Positions 1-9,567 of a stretch of 34,936 bases of DNA are shown in pieces. Origin of the DNA: DASUPK01 sp963747425 (lineage in GTDB: Bacteria > Actinomycetota > Thermoleophilia > Solirubrobacterales > 70-9). Both the position numbers and the translations under genes were made by a program. The notes below the pieces were generated by a model. The model worked only from the letters and a program-made list of their open reading frames with translations. It was not told the origin of the DNA and did not search any database. The stretch is taken from positions 1 to 34,936 of the forward strand of contig CAVVFJ010000010.1 of the NCBI GenBank assembly GCA_963747425.1, written 5' to 3'. Positions within the stretch are counted from its first letter, which is position 1; every line of letters starts with the position of its first letter.

Positions 1-58
1 GCTTAGAAGCAAGCATTCGGGACTCAACTTCCGCCGCCGACGCGCCGAAGAGGGGGAG

Positions 59-1531
59 GTGAGCTCAAGAGCGCTCCAGCGGGGGATCGTGATCGCGATG
101 ATCCTGCGACTGTCGGCGGCGCTCTCGCCACCTACTTCGTCTCCCACAGCCAGCTCATTCGACGCGATCGATCGGTGTCGAACGCCAAAGCGGCGATCTC
201 CGAGCGCTTCGCCGCCGGGCCTACTACCTGGAGGACATGGCGGACATGGTCGGCGTCCACGACGACGCCGACCACCCCGAGTTCTCGCGCTGGGCCCACG
301 TGCGCGGTCGAAACGAAGGCGCGATCGTGGGCGTCGAGTGGATTCGCCGCTCGCCGAGCGGCAAGCTCGTCCCGCCGCACGACATCGGCCTCGACCCGAG
401 CTGGTCGGGCCGGCCGATCCGCGAACGGCCGCTCGCCCACGCGGAAGCGAGTCCCCGGCGGCACCCGATCGGAGGCCTCACTACACAAGCAGATGGCGGT
501 CTCGGCGCCGGTCAAGCTGGCAAACGGAGATGAGGGCTTCTACCTGGCGGTGCCGGTCGTCTCCCACCGCGACAGCGGCGAGATCTCGAGCGTCGAGTCC
601 CAGAGCGCGATCGTGGGGCTGGTCGACGCCCAGCAGCTGGTCGCGGAGCGCTTCCCCCGGAGCGGCCCAGACCCCGCTCCAGCTCCGCGACCGGGTGACC
701 CGCTTGCCACGATCGGATCCGGCCTGGACCACACCTTCAGGGCCCCGTCGCGGCGCCCTCGCGCGACTGGACCCTGAGCGTCGACGGCGGTTCCCTGACA
801 CCCGCTGAGCAGGCGCTGCCCTGGCTGATCCTGCTGGTCGGCGGCGCGCTCACCTTCACCGTGGCGATGGTGCTCCGTACCTCGCGCGCAGGCGGGACGC
901 GGCCCTGGAGCTCGCCTCCGAGCGCGAAACCGAGCTGGCGGCGTCGCTCGAGCGCGTCGAGCAGGCCAATCGCGATCTCGAGCGCGCCCATGCCGAGGCC
1001 GAGCGCCTCTCGCGCGAGGATCCGGTCACCGGGATCTTCAACCGCCGCCACTTCGGCGAGGTCCTGGCGGGGGAGCTCAGCGATCCGGAGGACGGCGGTA
1101 CTGCCGCCGTCATGCTGCTCGACCTCGATCACTTCAAGCGCGTCAACGACGAACACGGGCACCTGATGGGCGACGCCGTGCTCCAGGCCGTCACCGACCG
1201 GATCGCCTCGGTGCTTCGCGAAGAGGACTGCCTGGCCCGGTGGGGCGGCGAGGAGTTCGCCGTGCTTGCGCCGTCGATCGATCGCGATGGCGTGCACGCG
1301 CTGGCCGAGCGCGCGCGCGAGGCGCTCGCCGAGACCCCGATCCGCGTCGGCGACGTCTCGATCGAGCTCACCCTCTCGGTCGGCGCCGCCCTCGCCACGA
1401 AGGGGCAGCGCACTCCGGACGCCCTCGTCCACGCCGCCGACCAGGCGCTCTACGAGGCGAAGGGCGCCGGCCGCAACTGCGTGCGCATCTGGGAGGGGGG
1501 CTCCGCGCCGAGCGGCGTCAGTGCACGGTGA
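59..1531 (+). CDS. CHASE-GGDEF diguanylate cyclase, frame broken several times
   Basis: The parts in order are an N-terminal hydrophobic segment (from about 85), an extracellular CHASE-like sensor (about 160-700, with MAVSAPVKLANGDEGFYLAV and a following PVVSHRDSGE), a second membrane segment (LPWLILLVGGALTFTVAMVL, about 815-875), a short coiled coil rich in Glu/Arg/Ala, and a complete GGDEF domain. The GGDEF part has the active motif RWGGEEFAVL and, five residues before it, an RxxD I-site (REED), so it should make c-di-GMP and be product-inhibited. The gene is not in one frame: the reading passes through all three plus-strand frames, with breaks near 115, 225, 430-480, 660-750 and 888. Each can be explained by lost single bases. 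The intact 3' frame runs from about 887 to 1531. The start (GTG 59) lies right against a G-rich Shine-Dalgarno-like run and is uncertain. Its 3' end overlaps the convergent muramidase by 14 bases. Confidence 0.75.
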
Positions 1532-2279
1532 TCTTGGCGAGACCCTTGCCGAGCCGGTCCATGTCGACATGGCCCGAGATCCCGGGAACGCTGCCCGAGC
1601 TCGTGTACTGCCACACCGAGTAGCCGTGGCGGGCCCAGTTGGAGGCCGGGACCGTGGGTCTGGAGACGCCCCACTCGGCGACCCAGAGCGGGTACTTCGC
1701 CTTCGCGAACTCCCGCGTGTCGCCCGTCGCCGCCCAGCTCGTCGCGTTCGTGTAGATCATGGGCTTCCGGCCGAGCCGCCTGTTCACTCTCTTCACCCAG
1801 ACGCGGATCCAGGTGCGCAGGGTGGTGGAGGTCATGCCGGTGAACGGCGTCTCGACGTCGAGCACCGGGACCAGCTCCCCCGGTTGCAGCGAGCCGACCG
1901 ATGCCAGGAAGACGTTCGCCTCGGCGAGCGAGTCGGCGCGGGCATCGGCGATGGTGCCACCGCTCGCGAAAGCTCGGTGGTAGGCGCCCACGCGGATTCC
2001 AGAGGTTTCGGCGGCGAGCCGGTTGGTCGCGAAGTAGGGATCGGCGCCGCACTGGGCCGGCTTCACCGTGCAGTCGGTGCCGCTGCCGCGGCTCGCCTGC
2101 ACGAACGCGAACCTGACCCCGGCGGCGGCGACGCTCGGCCAGACGATCGTGCCCTGGAAGCGGGACACGTCGATGCCGATGGCGCGGGTGCCCGCGCTCG
2201 CGGGCGGTGCGAATCCTGCCAGCGTCAGGCAGATGGCCGCCACGGCGATCGTGCCCGTTCTTTTCCTTCGCGGTCTCAC
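1518..2279 (-). CDS. Secreted GH25 muramidase (lysozyme-like)
   Basis: This is a 253-residue glycoside hydrolase family 25 protein, expected to cut the N-acetylmuramyl-N-acetylglucosamine linkage of peptidoglycan outside the cell. The N-terminus has basic residues (RPRRKR), a hydrophobic stretch and a signal-peptidase site after PPASAG. Family marks are GIDVSRFQG (Asp37), FAFVQASRG, the catalytic pair in VPVLDVE (Asp141, Glu143), MIYTN, LWVAEWG and the C-terminal WQYTSSG and HVDMDRLG. Length is normal for a single-domain GH25 enzyme with no wall-binding module. I chose GTG 2279 because it gives a compact signal peptide. ATG 2354 would add 25 arginine-rich residues and has an AGGGA run close in front, so it stays possible. 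The gene diverges from the MEDS-HATPase gene with a short shared upstream region. Confidence 0.88.
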   Translation of the reverse strand: MRPRRKRTGTIAVAAICLTLAGFAPPASAGTRAIGIDVSRFQGTIVWPSVAAAGVRFAFVQASRGSGTDCTVKPAQCGADPYFATNRLAAETSGIRVGAYHRAFASGGTIADARADSLAEANVFLASVGSLQPGELVPVLDVETPFTGMTSTTLRTWIRVWVKRVNRRLGRKPMIYTNATSWAATGDTREFAKAKYPLWVAEWGVSRPTVPASNWARHGYSVWQYTSSGSVPGISGHVDMDRLGKGLAKITVH

Positions 2280-2417
2280 GATTTGGTGCTCAAACCCACA
2301 CCGCCGCCGATCGGAGCGGACGACTGCCCGGGATCGACGACGCCAACCGTCCATTTTCCCTGCAATCGGCGAATCGCCTGCGTCAAAGGGAATCGATCGG
2401 GTAAGCGAGACAGTGAA

Positions 2418-3418
2418 ATGCAGTTCGACGGCGAAGCGTCCGAAGGCGTCGAGGGATTCGCTCACCAGGCGTTGATCTACCGCTCCCGCCAAGAGTTCCT
2501 GGACTTCGCGGTGCCTTTCGTGGAGGACGCGGCTCGGCGGGGGAGCCGGCCCTGGTCGCGGTGCAGGAGCCCAACCTCGAGGGCATGCGCGCAGCGCTGG
2601 GAGGCCCCCTGCCCGAGCTGACTCTCGTCTCGGTGGAACGGTGGTACGGCACTTCTGCCCGCACCCGCGAGAAGTTCGGCCGCTGGGTGGCCGAACATAC
2701 AGACGGCGGCCACAAGCATCGCCGCCGGATCGACGGGCGCAGGGTCAGGGTGGTCGCAGAGCCGCCCTGGGCAGTCGGTCACGAGGCGCGGGTGCGCGAC
2801 TGGGCCCGGCACGAGTCAGTGATGAACGTTGCCTTTGCCGGACACCCGCTCACCTTCGTCTGCACATACGACACCCGCGTGCTGCCACCCGAGATCGTCA
2901 GGCATGCCAGGAGCACCCACCCTGAGATCGTCGACGCCGGGGGGTCGGAGCGCAGCGAGCAGTACGAGGACCCGGTCGAGTTCTGCCGCCGCCTGAATAC
3001 CTCGGTGCGCCACCCGGCGGGCGACCCGGAGACAGAGCTCACCTTCGGCCTCGCGGACCTGCCGGCGATGCGGAGAACCATCCGCTCTCTGGCGATCGAG
3101 GCGGGCCTGTCTCCCGCGCGCGCCGACGAGCTGGTGCTGGCGGTGCACGAGATCGCCACCAATGCAGTTGTCCACGGGCGCTCACCGGCGACCCTGCGGG
3201 TCTGGCGCGCGGACCGAGAGCTCGTCTTCGCGGTGAGTGATCGCGGCGAAGGCATCAAGGACGTCCTCGCCGGCCAGCTGACTCCCGCCGCGGCGGGCCC
3301 GGGGGGCCGCGGGCTTTGGCTGACCCGGCTCCTCTCGGACGCGGTCGAGATCTCCAACGGAACGGGCTGCACGGTCGCGATTCACGCGACTGCCCCGGCC
3401 CCCGTCCTCGCGGGCTAG
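2418..3418 (+). CDS. MEDS sensor-HATPase anti-sigma-type regulator (one frameshift)
   Basis: The N-terminal half resembles the MEDS (DcmR-type) sensory domain, starting at HQALIYRSRQEFLDFAVPF and running through VAVQEPNLEGM and GTSARTREKFGRWV. The C-terminal 130 residues are an RsbW-like HATPase_c: N-box ELVLAVHEIATNAVVHG, G1 box SDRGEGI and G2 box GPGGRGLWLTRLLSD. Such proteins bind or phosphorylate anti-sigma antagonists, or act as stand-alone signalling ATPases; the partner is not visible here. The frame changes inside a run of five G at 2539-2543. Reading across it gives VEDAARRG then EPALVAVQEP, which is what the domain expects, so one lost G explains the break. The start ATG 2418 lies in the first frame. 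The stop shares a CTAG with the stop of the convergent flavoenzyme gene. Confidence 0.82.
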
Positions 3419-4602
3419 ACCAGCCGGAGGAGCCCCGAGTCGATCTCGGCCGCGCGCGTGCAGCCGCTCAGCGCCATGGTCAGGTCGAGCTCGGCCAGCA
3501 GGCAGCGAAGGACCGTCTCGACCCCGTTCTGGCCGTCGAGGGCCAGTCCCCACAGGTAGGGGCGGCCGACCAGCACGGCGTCGGCCCCGAGCGCGAGGGC
3601 CTTGAAGGCGTCGGCGCCGGAGCGGATCCCGCTGTCGAGGAGAACAGCCGTCTCCTCGCCGACCGCGTCGACCACGTCCGGAAGGGCATCGAGCGAGGCG
3701 ATGGCACCGTCGATCTGCCGGCCGCCGTGGTTCGAGACGACGATGCCGTCGACGCCGCGCTCCCGGGCCTCTCTGGCGTCATCGGGGTGCAGAATCCCCT
3801 TGAGCACGATGGGCAGCGACGTGGTCCCGCGCAGCCATTCGAGGCGTTCCCAGGTGAGGTCGGGGTTGGCAAAGACGCCGAGGAAGTGCCCGACCGCGGC
3901 CCCGAGGTCCTCCTCCGGTGACTTCTCGAGACCGGCCTGGAAGACGGGGTCCGAGAGGTACTGGGCGATCCCGATGCCCTCGAGGAAGGGCAGGTAGGCC
4001 TGCTCCAGGTCACGGGGCTTCCACCCGGGCAGGTAGTTGTCGACCGTCAGGACCAGGGCTGTGTAGCCGGCCGCCTCGGCTCGGCGGACCAGGCTGGCGG
4101 CGAGCTCGTCGTCGTTCGGCCAGTAGAGCTGGAACCAGCGCGCGGCGCCCCCGCTCGCCTCGGCGATCTGCTCCATCGGGGTCGCCGACGCCGTGCTGGT
4201 GATCAGGGGCAGCCCGACTTCCGCGGCCGCCCGCGCCGAGGCGAGCTCGCCCTCGTCGTGGAGCAGGGTCTGCACCCCGATCGGCGCCAGCAGAACCGGC
4301 GCGGGCATCGTCGTCCCGAGCAGCTCCACCGAGAGGTCGCGCGTCGCCAGGTCCTGCCGCAGGACGCGGGGGACGATTCGCCAGCGGCGAAAGGCGTCGA
4401 GGTTGGCCCGCATGGTGTCCTCGGATCCGGCCCCGCCGAAGATGTAGGCGATGGCGCGGTCGTCGAGGGATTCCCTCGCACGGCTCTCGAGCTCGGCCCA
4501 GGCCATCGGGAGGCTCGGGCGCTCTCCCGCGAGCATTCCCTTTGCGTAGATCTCGCGGTAGTAGTCGCCGAAGAGGGGTGGGGGAGTCTCGGCGCTCGAC
4601 AT
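3415..4602 (-). CDS. FMN-dependent alpha-hydroxy acid oxidase, lactate 2-monooxygenase type
   Basis: This 395-residue TIM-barrel flavoenzyme belongs to the FMN-dependent alpha-hydroxy acid dehydrogenase family. LAPIGVQTLLHDEGELASAR, ITSTASATPMEQIAEASG, WFQLYWPNDD, VLKGILHPDDA, the catalytic histidine in SNHGGRQIDG and the FMN-phosphate loop DSGIRSGADAFKALALGA are all present. Length and the extra segment YLPFLEGIGIAQYLSDPVF match lactate 2-monooxygenase of mycobacteria (about 394 residues) better than LldD or glycolate oxidase. The likely reaction is L-lactate plus O2 to acetate, CO2 and water, though the true substrate may be another 2-hydroxy acid. It follows the sulfatase on the same strand with a ten-base gap, so they may be co-transcribed. 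No clear Shine-Dalgarno sequence precedes ATG 4602. Confidence 0.88.
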   Translation of the reverse strand: MSSAETPPPLFGDYYREIYAKGMLAGERPSLPMAWAELESRARESLDDRAIAYIFGGAGSEDTMRANLDAFRRWRIVPRVLRQDLATRDLSVELLGTTMPAPVLLAPIGVQTLLHDEGELASARAAAEVGLPLITSTASATPMEQIAEASGGAARWFQLYWPNDDELAASLVRRAEAAGYTALVLTVDNYLPGWKPRDLEQAYLPFLEGIGIAQYLSDPVFQAGLEKSPEEDLGAAVGHFLGVFANPDLTWERLEWLRGTTSLPIVLKGILHPDDAREARERGVDGIVVSNHGGRQIDGAIASLDALPDVVDAVGEETAVLLDSGIRSGADAFKALALGADAVLVGRPYLWGLALDGQNGVETVLRCLLAELDLTMALSGCTRAAEIDSGLLRLV

Positions 4603-4612
4603 TGCCGGGACT

Positions 4613-6259
4613 CTATGTCGGCGGCTGCTTCTTCTTCAGCTTCTTCTTCTTGGGGAATGGCTTCGGAGGCTTGGCGATCTCCCGGCTGCAGGGCGGGCCG
4701 CTGCATTGGACCAGTCGCTTCAGGTGCTTGAGCAGGAACTTGCGGACCCGGAAGTAGCGAGAATCCTTGTAGACGGAGTTCAGCTCGAGCCGATCCCTGG
4801 AAAGGTCGTACATCTCCCGGCTGCCGTCCCCGTACTTGACGAGCAGATACCTGCCGGTGCGAATCCCGCGGTAGCGCGGCGCGACGATCGCGCGAGCGAT
4901 CTGCGCCGTGTGGTCGAGATCGAGGTTCTTCACATATTTGCTCACCTTGACCCTGTGTCCGGCCGTTGCCGCGCCTGGCGTGCCGGGTTCGAAGGATGTC
5001 CCCGGTGGGCCCGTCTCGAAGAGGAGGGGGCGGGTCGATTTGAGCGTCGGATCCTGCGCGTAGCGGAGCATCGACTGGCCATCCTGGGGCAGCCCGGGCT
5101 GCGCCCCGGCCATCTGCAGGATGGTCGAGGTGATGTCCCCGTTCCAGACCAGCGCCTTCGACTGCGATCCGGCCGGGATCCCAGGTCCTCGGATCTCGAG
5201 AGGGACCTGGACCGAGGGCTCATAGGCGATGAACTTCCCCTGGTGCAGACGGTGCTGCCCCTGCATGAAGCCCTGGTCGGAGGTGAAGATCAGGTACGTG
5301 TTCCCGAGCGCGCCCTTCTCGTCCAGATCGTGGACGACCTTCTCGATGGCGTCGTCCACCGCCAGCAGGGTCTCCAGCCGTCGCTGGTATCGGTTCTGGA
5401 TCTTGGCGATCAGGCCGGGGCCGAAGCGGCTGATCTTGCGGATCCATCCGGGCTTGTCGCGGACGTCCTTCTCGTTGAAGGTCTTGTCGATCGGCAACAG
5501 GGCATTGGCGAACAGGCCGGAGTGGCGCGGGGCCGGCGTCGCCGGGTCGTGGGGCGCGAAGAACTGCACCTGCATGTACAGAGGTGAGTCCGGGAAGTTC
5601 TTGAGGTGGTTGTCGATCCGCTGGACCGCCAGGTCCCCGTAGACGTCGGTCGAGTAGTCGTCCGGGCCATAGGACTTGTCCACGCCGTTCTGGTCGAGGG
5701 TGAAGCCGGTGTAGGACGAGGGGGGGAAGAGGAAGCCGTAGAACTCACCCCTGGAGGAGGGACCGGTCCCTCCGTCGTACGGGCCCCAGCCCGGCGGCAC
5801 GTAATGCTGGTTGGTGACCTCGCCGAAGCCGTTTGGCATCTTGCCGATGTGGATGGTCCGGTAGCCGGTCGTCTGCAGCCATATCGGCAGGTCGTTTGTG
5901 TCGTTGAACGAGCTATAGCCTCCGGCCGGAGGCGTGTTGCCGAGGACGCCGGTGTTGTGTGCGTACTCGCCGGTCTGCACGGTGACCCGGGAGGGGCAGC
6001 AGAGGGGGTCGGACGCGTAGGCGCGGAGGAAGGACGCACCGGCGTTCCCGATCAGCGCCTGCGTCTTGGGCAGGGCGATCATGTCCCTGACCGTCTGATC
6101 GTCGGTGGTGAACATGATGATGTTCGGCTTCCCGCTCGCGGCGTGCGACTTCTCTCCGCGAACGAGCAGCGCGAGCACGGCGAGGCAGGCGAGTCCCGCC
6201 ATCAGCAGCGCCGCCCTGGCCGTCCGGGTGCGGCCCAACCCCTGCACTTGAGAGGGCAT
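4613..6259 (-). CDS. Secreted/membrane-anchored sulfatase with FGly motif
   Basis: This 548-residue protein is an alkaline-phosphatase-superfamily sulfatase, similar in layout to N-acetylglucosamine-6-sulfatases. An N-terminal hydrophobic segment (residues 16-34) is followed by the metal-binding start NIIMFTTDDQT and the sulfatase signature CCPSRVTVQTGEYAHNTGV. Its first Cys (about residue 87, CxPSR) is the site converted to formylglycine. Further metal and substrate residues lie in FFAPHDPATPAPRHSG and TYLIFTSDQGFMQGQHR. The C-terminus ends in a strongly basic tail (PFPKKKKLKKKQPPT), a feature shared with other exported proteins in this window. ATG 6259 is taken as the start; a TTG lies one codon before it. 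No formylglycine-generating enzyme is nearby. The substrate cannot be told from sequence. Confidence 0.9.
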   Translation of the reverse strand: MPSQVQGLGRTRTARAALLMAGLACLAVLALLVRGEKSHAASGKPNIIMFTTDDQTVRDMIALPKTQALIGNAGASFLRAYASDPLCCPSRVTVQTGEYAHNTGVLGNTPPAGGYSSFNDTNDLPIWLQTTGYRTIHIGKMPNGFGEVTNQHYVPPGWGPYDGGTGPSSRGEFYGFLFPPSSYTGFTLDQNGVDKSYGPDDYSTDVYGDLAVQRIDNHLKNFPDSPLYMQVQFFAPHDPATPAPRHSGLFANALLPIDKTFNEKDVRDKPGWIRKISRFGPGLIAKIQNRYQRRLETLLAVDDAIEKVVHDLDEKGALGNTYLIFTSDQGFMQGQHRLHQGKFIAYEPSVQVPLEIRGPGIPAGSQSKALVWNGDITSTILQMAGAQPGLPQDGQSMLRYAQDPTLKSTRPLLFETGPPGTSFEPGTPGAATAGHRVKVSKYVKNLDLDHTAQIARAIVAPRYRGIRTGRYLLVKYGDGSREMYDLSRDRLELNSVYKDSRYFRVRKFLLKHLKRLVQCSGPPCSREIAKPPKPFPKKKKLKKKQPPT

Positions 6260-6316
6260 CAATCGAACATAACGACGGCGGGGGGGTGAAGTTGCGGATA
6301 GGGTTCGGCCCCCGCG

Positions 6317-8077
6317 ATGGGATTCCTCGAACCCTCACCGCCCCCGTTCGACCTGGAGGAGTGGAAGGCCGAGCCGCACCTGACGCGGTTGAAGCCACTG
6401 GTTCAGGACTGGGGCCTGAACGGGTTCGGCTCGCCCACGTTCGTCTACTTCATCTACGTCTTCAAGCTGATCGTCTTCAGCGTGGGGGCGTTGTTCGTGA
6501 TCTCGCTGACGCCGGGGCTCGGCACGCTGGGCAACCTCGGCGATTGGTGGACCGAGCCGATCGTCTTCCAGAAGCTCGCCGTCTGGCTGCTGCTCTGGGA
6601 GATCCTCGGGCTCGGTGCGGGGTCGATGCCGCTCAGCTTCCGGTTCGTGCCCCCGATCGGCGGCGTGCTCTACTGGCTGCGGCCCGGCACCGTTCGGCTG
6701 CCGCCCTGGCCCGACAGGGTGCCGTTCACGAAGGGGTCGACCAGAACCGCACTCGACGTCGGCCTGTATGCGGGGGTGCTGGCGGCGGGGGTGTTCCTGC
6801 TCGCCTCGACCGGCGTCGACGCCGGTGGCGGCTCGGCCGGGAAGCTCGCGCCGGCGGGCATCGCCGTGCTGCTCGGCCTCCTCTGCCTGCTCGGCCTCCG
6901 GGACAAGGTCTCCTTCCTCGGGGCGAGGCCCGAGATCTACGGCACGATCCTCGCGGTCGGGCTCTTCCCGGTCGAGCACTGGATCGTCGCCTGGCAGTTC
7001 TGCCTCTTCTTCATCTGGTGGGGCGCCGCGTCGTCGAAGCTCAACCATCACTTCCCGTTCGTGGTCTCGACGATGATGAGCAACGCTCCGCTGATCCAGT
7101 CGCGCGCCTTCAAGCGCAGGCTGTGGCGCGACTACCCCGAGGACATGAGGCCATCGAGGATGGTCGCGGGCATCGCCCACTTCGGCACCGTCCAGGAGTT
7201 CCTCTGGCCGCTGCTGCTGATCACGGTCGACAACGACACGGTCCGGACGATCGCGATCATCGGAATGATCCTGTTCCACCTGAACATCACCTCGATGTTC
7301 CCGCTGGCCGTGCCGCTCGAGTGGAACCTCTTCATGATCTACGGGCTGCTGTTCCTCTTCGGTCACTACGGGGACACGCCGCTGTCGACGATCGGCGACC
7401 CGCTGCTGATCGTCTTCCTGGCGATTGCCCTGATCGGGCTCCCGGTGATCGGAGGCCTGCGGCCGGACAAGATCTCCTTCCTCCCGTCGATGCGCTACTA
7501 CGCCGGCAACTGGGCCACAACCCAGTGGCTCTTCCGCAAGGGGAGCGGGGCGGAGGAGAAGCTCGATACGCGGGTCAAGAAGCCGGCGCGGATCATCGTC
7601 AAGCAGGTCGGGGAGATCTACGACCCCGAGACCGCTGAGTTCCTGCTCAACAAGGGGCTCTCGTTCCGCGCGATGCACTCGCACGGGAGGGCGCTGAACG
7701 GTCTGCTTCCGCACGCCGTCGACGACGTGGAGGACTACGACGTACGGGAGGGCGAGCTGATCTCGAACATCGTCAACGGCTGGAACTTCGGCGACGCGCA
7801 CTTCCACGGCAGGCAGCTGCTCGAGGCGGTGCAGGAGCGCTGTGGCTTCGCGCCCGGGGACGTGCGGGTGATCGCGCTCGAGTCCGAGCCCACGGGCTGG
7901 GGCCGCGGCCGCCAGCGCTTCCAGGTCTGGGATCCGGTGGACGGCCTGATCGAGGAGGGGTCCGTGGCGGTCATGGACATGGTCACCCGCCAGCCATGGC
8001 TCGACGAGCGCTACGACGTCCCGGTCGCGGTCGATCGGGGCTCCGCCCCCATCGAAGAGCCCGTTCCGGTCGCTTGA
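6317..8077 (+). CDS. DUF3556-type polytopic membrane protein
   Basis: This is a 586-residue protein of the DUF3556 type known from mycobacteria and other actinobacteria. About seven hydrophobic segments are visible, for example FVYFIYVFKLIVFSVGALFV, LAVWLLLWEILGLG, DVGLYAGVLAAGVFLLA, AVLLGLLCLLGL, a pair around HWIVAWQFCLFFIWW, and PLLIVFLAIALIGLPVIGGL. The C-terminal 150 residues are soluble (GEIYDPETAEFLLNKGLSFR, MHSHGRALNGLLPHAVDD). The biochemical role is unknown. Its stop overlaps the TTG start of a desaturase-like FAD oxidoreductase (TTGA), so the two are probably translated together. A role in lipid or isoprenoid modification is an inference from this pairing only. It is divergent from the sulfatase gene, with a gap of about 55 bases. 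Confidence 0.78.
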   Translation: MGFLEPSPPPFDLEEWKAEPHLTRLKPLVQDWGLNGFGSPTFVYFIYVFKLIVFSVGALFVISLTPGLGTLGNLGDWWTEPIVFQKLAVWLLLWEILGLGAGSMPLSFRFVPPIGGVLYWLRPGTVRLPPWPDRVPFTKGSTRTALDVGLYAGVLAAGVFLLASTGVDAGGGSAGKLAPAGIAVLLGLLCLLGLRDKVSFLGARPEIYGTILAVGLFPVEHWIVAWQFCLFFIWWGAASSKLNHHFPFVVSTMMSNAPLIQSRAFKRRLWRDYPEDMRPSRMVAGIAHFGTVQEFLWPLLLITVDNDTVRTIAIIGMILFHLNITSMFPLAVPLEWNLFMIYGLLFLFGHYGDTPLSTIGDPLLIVFLAIALIGLPVIGGLRPDKISFLPSMRYYAGNWATTQWLFRKGSGAEEKLDTRVKKPARIIVKQVGEIYDPETAEFLLNKGLSFRAMHSHGRALNGLLPHAVDDVEDYDVREGELISNIVNGWNFGDAHFHGRQLLEAVQERCGFAPGDVRVIALESEPTGWGRGRQRFQVWDPVDGLIEEGSVAVMDMVTRQPWLDERYDVPVAVDRGSAPIEEPVPVA

Positions 8078-9486
8078 GCGACGCGATCGTCGTCGGCTCG
8101 GGCCCCAACGGGCTCGCCTGTGCCGTGGAGCTGGCCCGGAACGGCGTGGAGGTCACCGTCCTCGAGGCGGAGTCGACGATCGGCGGCGGCACCCGGACCA
8201 GCGAGCTGACGGTTCCGGGGTTGCTGCACGACGACTGCTCCGCCACGCACCCGATGGCGGCCGGCTCGCCCTTTCTCAATTCGCTCGACCTGGGAGAGCA
8301 CGGGCTCGAGTGGCTCTGGCCCGAGGTCGACCTGGCGCACCCGCTGGACGACGGGAGCGCCGGGGTGATGGTGCGCTCGATCGAGCGCACCGCGAGGGGG
8401 CTCGGAGCGGACGGTGCGGCCTGGTTGCGGGCGTTCGGGTCGTCCTCCGCGCACTTCGACGCGCTGCTCGACGACATCCTGGCCCCGATCGTGCATCTGC
8501 CGAGGCATCCGCTCCGCCTCGCGCGCTTCGGCATCCCGGCCGCGGCGCCGGCGACGCTGCTCGCCCGTTCTTGGAAGACGCCGCAGGCCAGGGCGCTGTT
8601 CGGCGGTGTTGCCGCCCACGCCTTCAGCCCACTCAGCCGGCCGATGAGCTCCTCCGTCGGCTGCGCGCTGATCGACGCCTGCCACGCCTTCGGCTGGCCC
8701 GTCGCCCGCGGTGGGTCGCGTTCGATCACCGACGCGCTCGCGTCGGTCCTGCGGGAGAACGGTGGGACGATCGAGACGGATCGGCGCGTTTCATCATTGG
8801 GGGAGCTGCGCGCGGATGTCGTCGTCTTCGATCTCGCGCCCGGGGCGGTCGCCGAGATCGTCGGGGACCGGCTCCCCTCGCGGGTCGCTCGCGCCTACAG
8901 CCGCTACCGCCATGGGCCGGGCGCGTTCAAGCTCGACCTCGCAGTCGAAGGAGCGGTGCCGTGGACGAATGAGGCCTGCAGGACCGCGGGGACGGTCCAC
9001 GCGATCGGGTCCTTCGAGGAGATCGCGCTGGCCGAGCGCGCGGTGAACCGCGGGTCGATGCCCGAGCGCCCCTTCGTGTTGGTCGGGCAGCAGTACCTCG
9101 CCGACCCGAGCCGGTCGAAGGGGGACCTGCATCCCGTCTGGGTCTACGCGCACGTGCCCAGCGGCTATGCCGGCGACGCGAGCGAGGCGGTGCTGGGCCA
9201 GGTCGAGCGATTCGCTCCGGGCTTCCGGGAGCGGATCACCGCGAGCTCGGTGCGCGCTCCCGCCGATCTCGTCGCCTACAACTCCAACTACGTCGGAGGG
9301 GACATCATCACCGGCGCCAACACGCCGCTGCAGGTCCTGTTCAGGCCGCGCCTTGCCCTCGACCCCTACAAGACCGGCGTCGACGGCGTCTACATCTGCT
9401 CGGCTGCGACGCCGCCCGGTGCGGGCGCGCATGGGATGAACGGCTACAACGCGGCCCGATCGGCGCTGCGCGCCCTCGGTTCGTAG
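8074..9486 (+). CDS. FAD-dependent oxidoreductase, phytoene desaturase/PYROXD2-like
   Basis: The 470-residue product begins with a Rossmann dinucleotide motif, AIVVGSGPNGLACAVELARN, followed by EVTVLEAESTIGGGTRTSEL. It ends with the C-terminal FAD motif typical of CrtI-like enzymes (DGVYICSAATPPGAGAHGMN). Family members use FAD to desaturate or isomerise isoprenoid chains or act on unknown lipids; the PYROXD2 branch has no firm substrate. The start is TTG 8074, which overlaps the previous stop as TTGA and puts the Rossmann strand three residues from the N-terminus. An upstream in-frame extension would run through the DUF3556 gene and has no family support. Both genes form one translational unit. 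Confidence 0.88.
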   Translation: MSDAIVVGSGPNGLACAVELARNGVEVTVLEAESTIGGGTRTSELTVPGLLHDDCSATHPMAAGSPFLNSLDLGEHGLEWLWPEVDLAHPLDDGSAGVMVRSIERTARGLGADGAAWLRAFGSSSAHFDALLDDILAPIVHLPRHPLRLARFGIPAAAPATLLARSWKTPQARALFGGVAAHAFSPLSRPMSSSVGCALIDACHAFGWPVARGGSRSITDALASVLRENGGTIETDRRVSSLGELRADVVVFDLAPGAVAEIVGDRLPSRVARAYSRYRHGPGAFKLDLAVEGAVPWTNEACRTAGTVHAIGSFEEIALAERAVNRGSMPERPFVLVGQQYLADPSRSKGDLHPVWVYAHVPSGYAGDASEAVLGQVERFAPGFRERITASSVRAPADLVAYNSNYVGGDIITGANTPLQVLFRPRLALDPYKTGVDGVYICSAATPPGAGAHGMNGYNAARSALRALGS

Positions 9487-9567
9487 CGCTCGTCCGTAGT
9501 TCCCCCCGACGTTCGTCCAGTATTTCGCTCGGTTGTGCGTTCCCGGTGCCTGCGGTGATCCTTCTCC

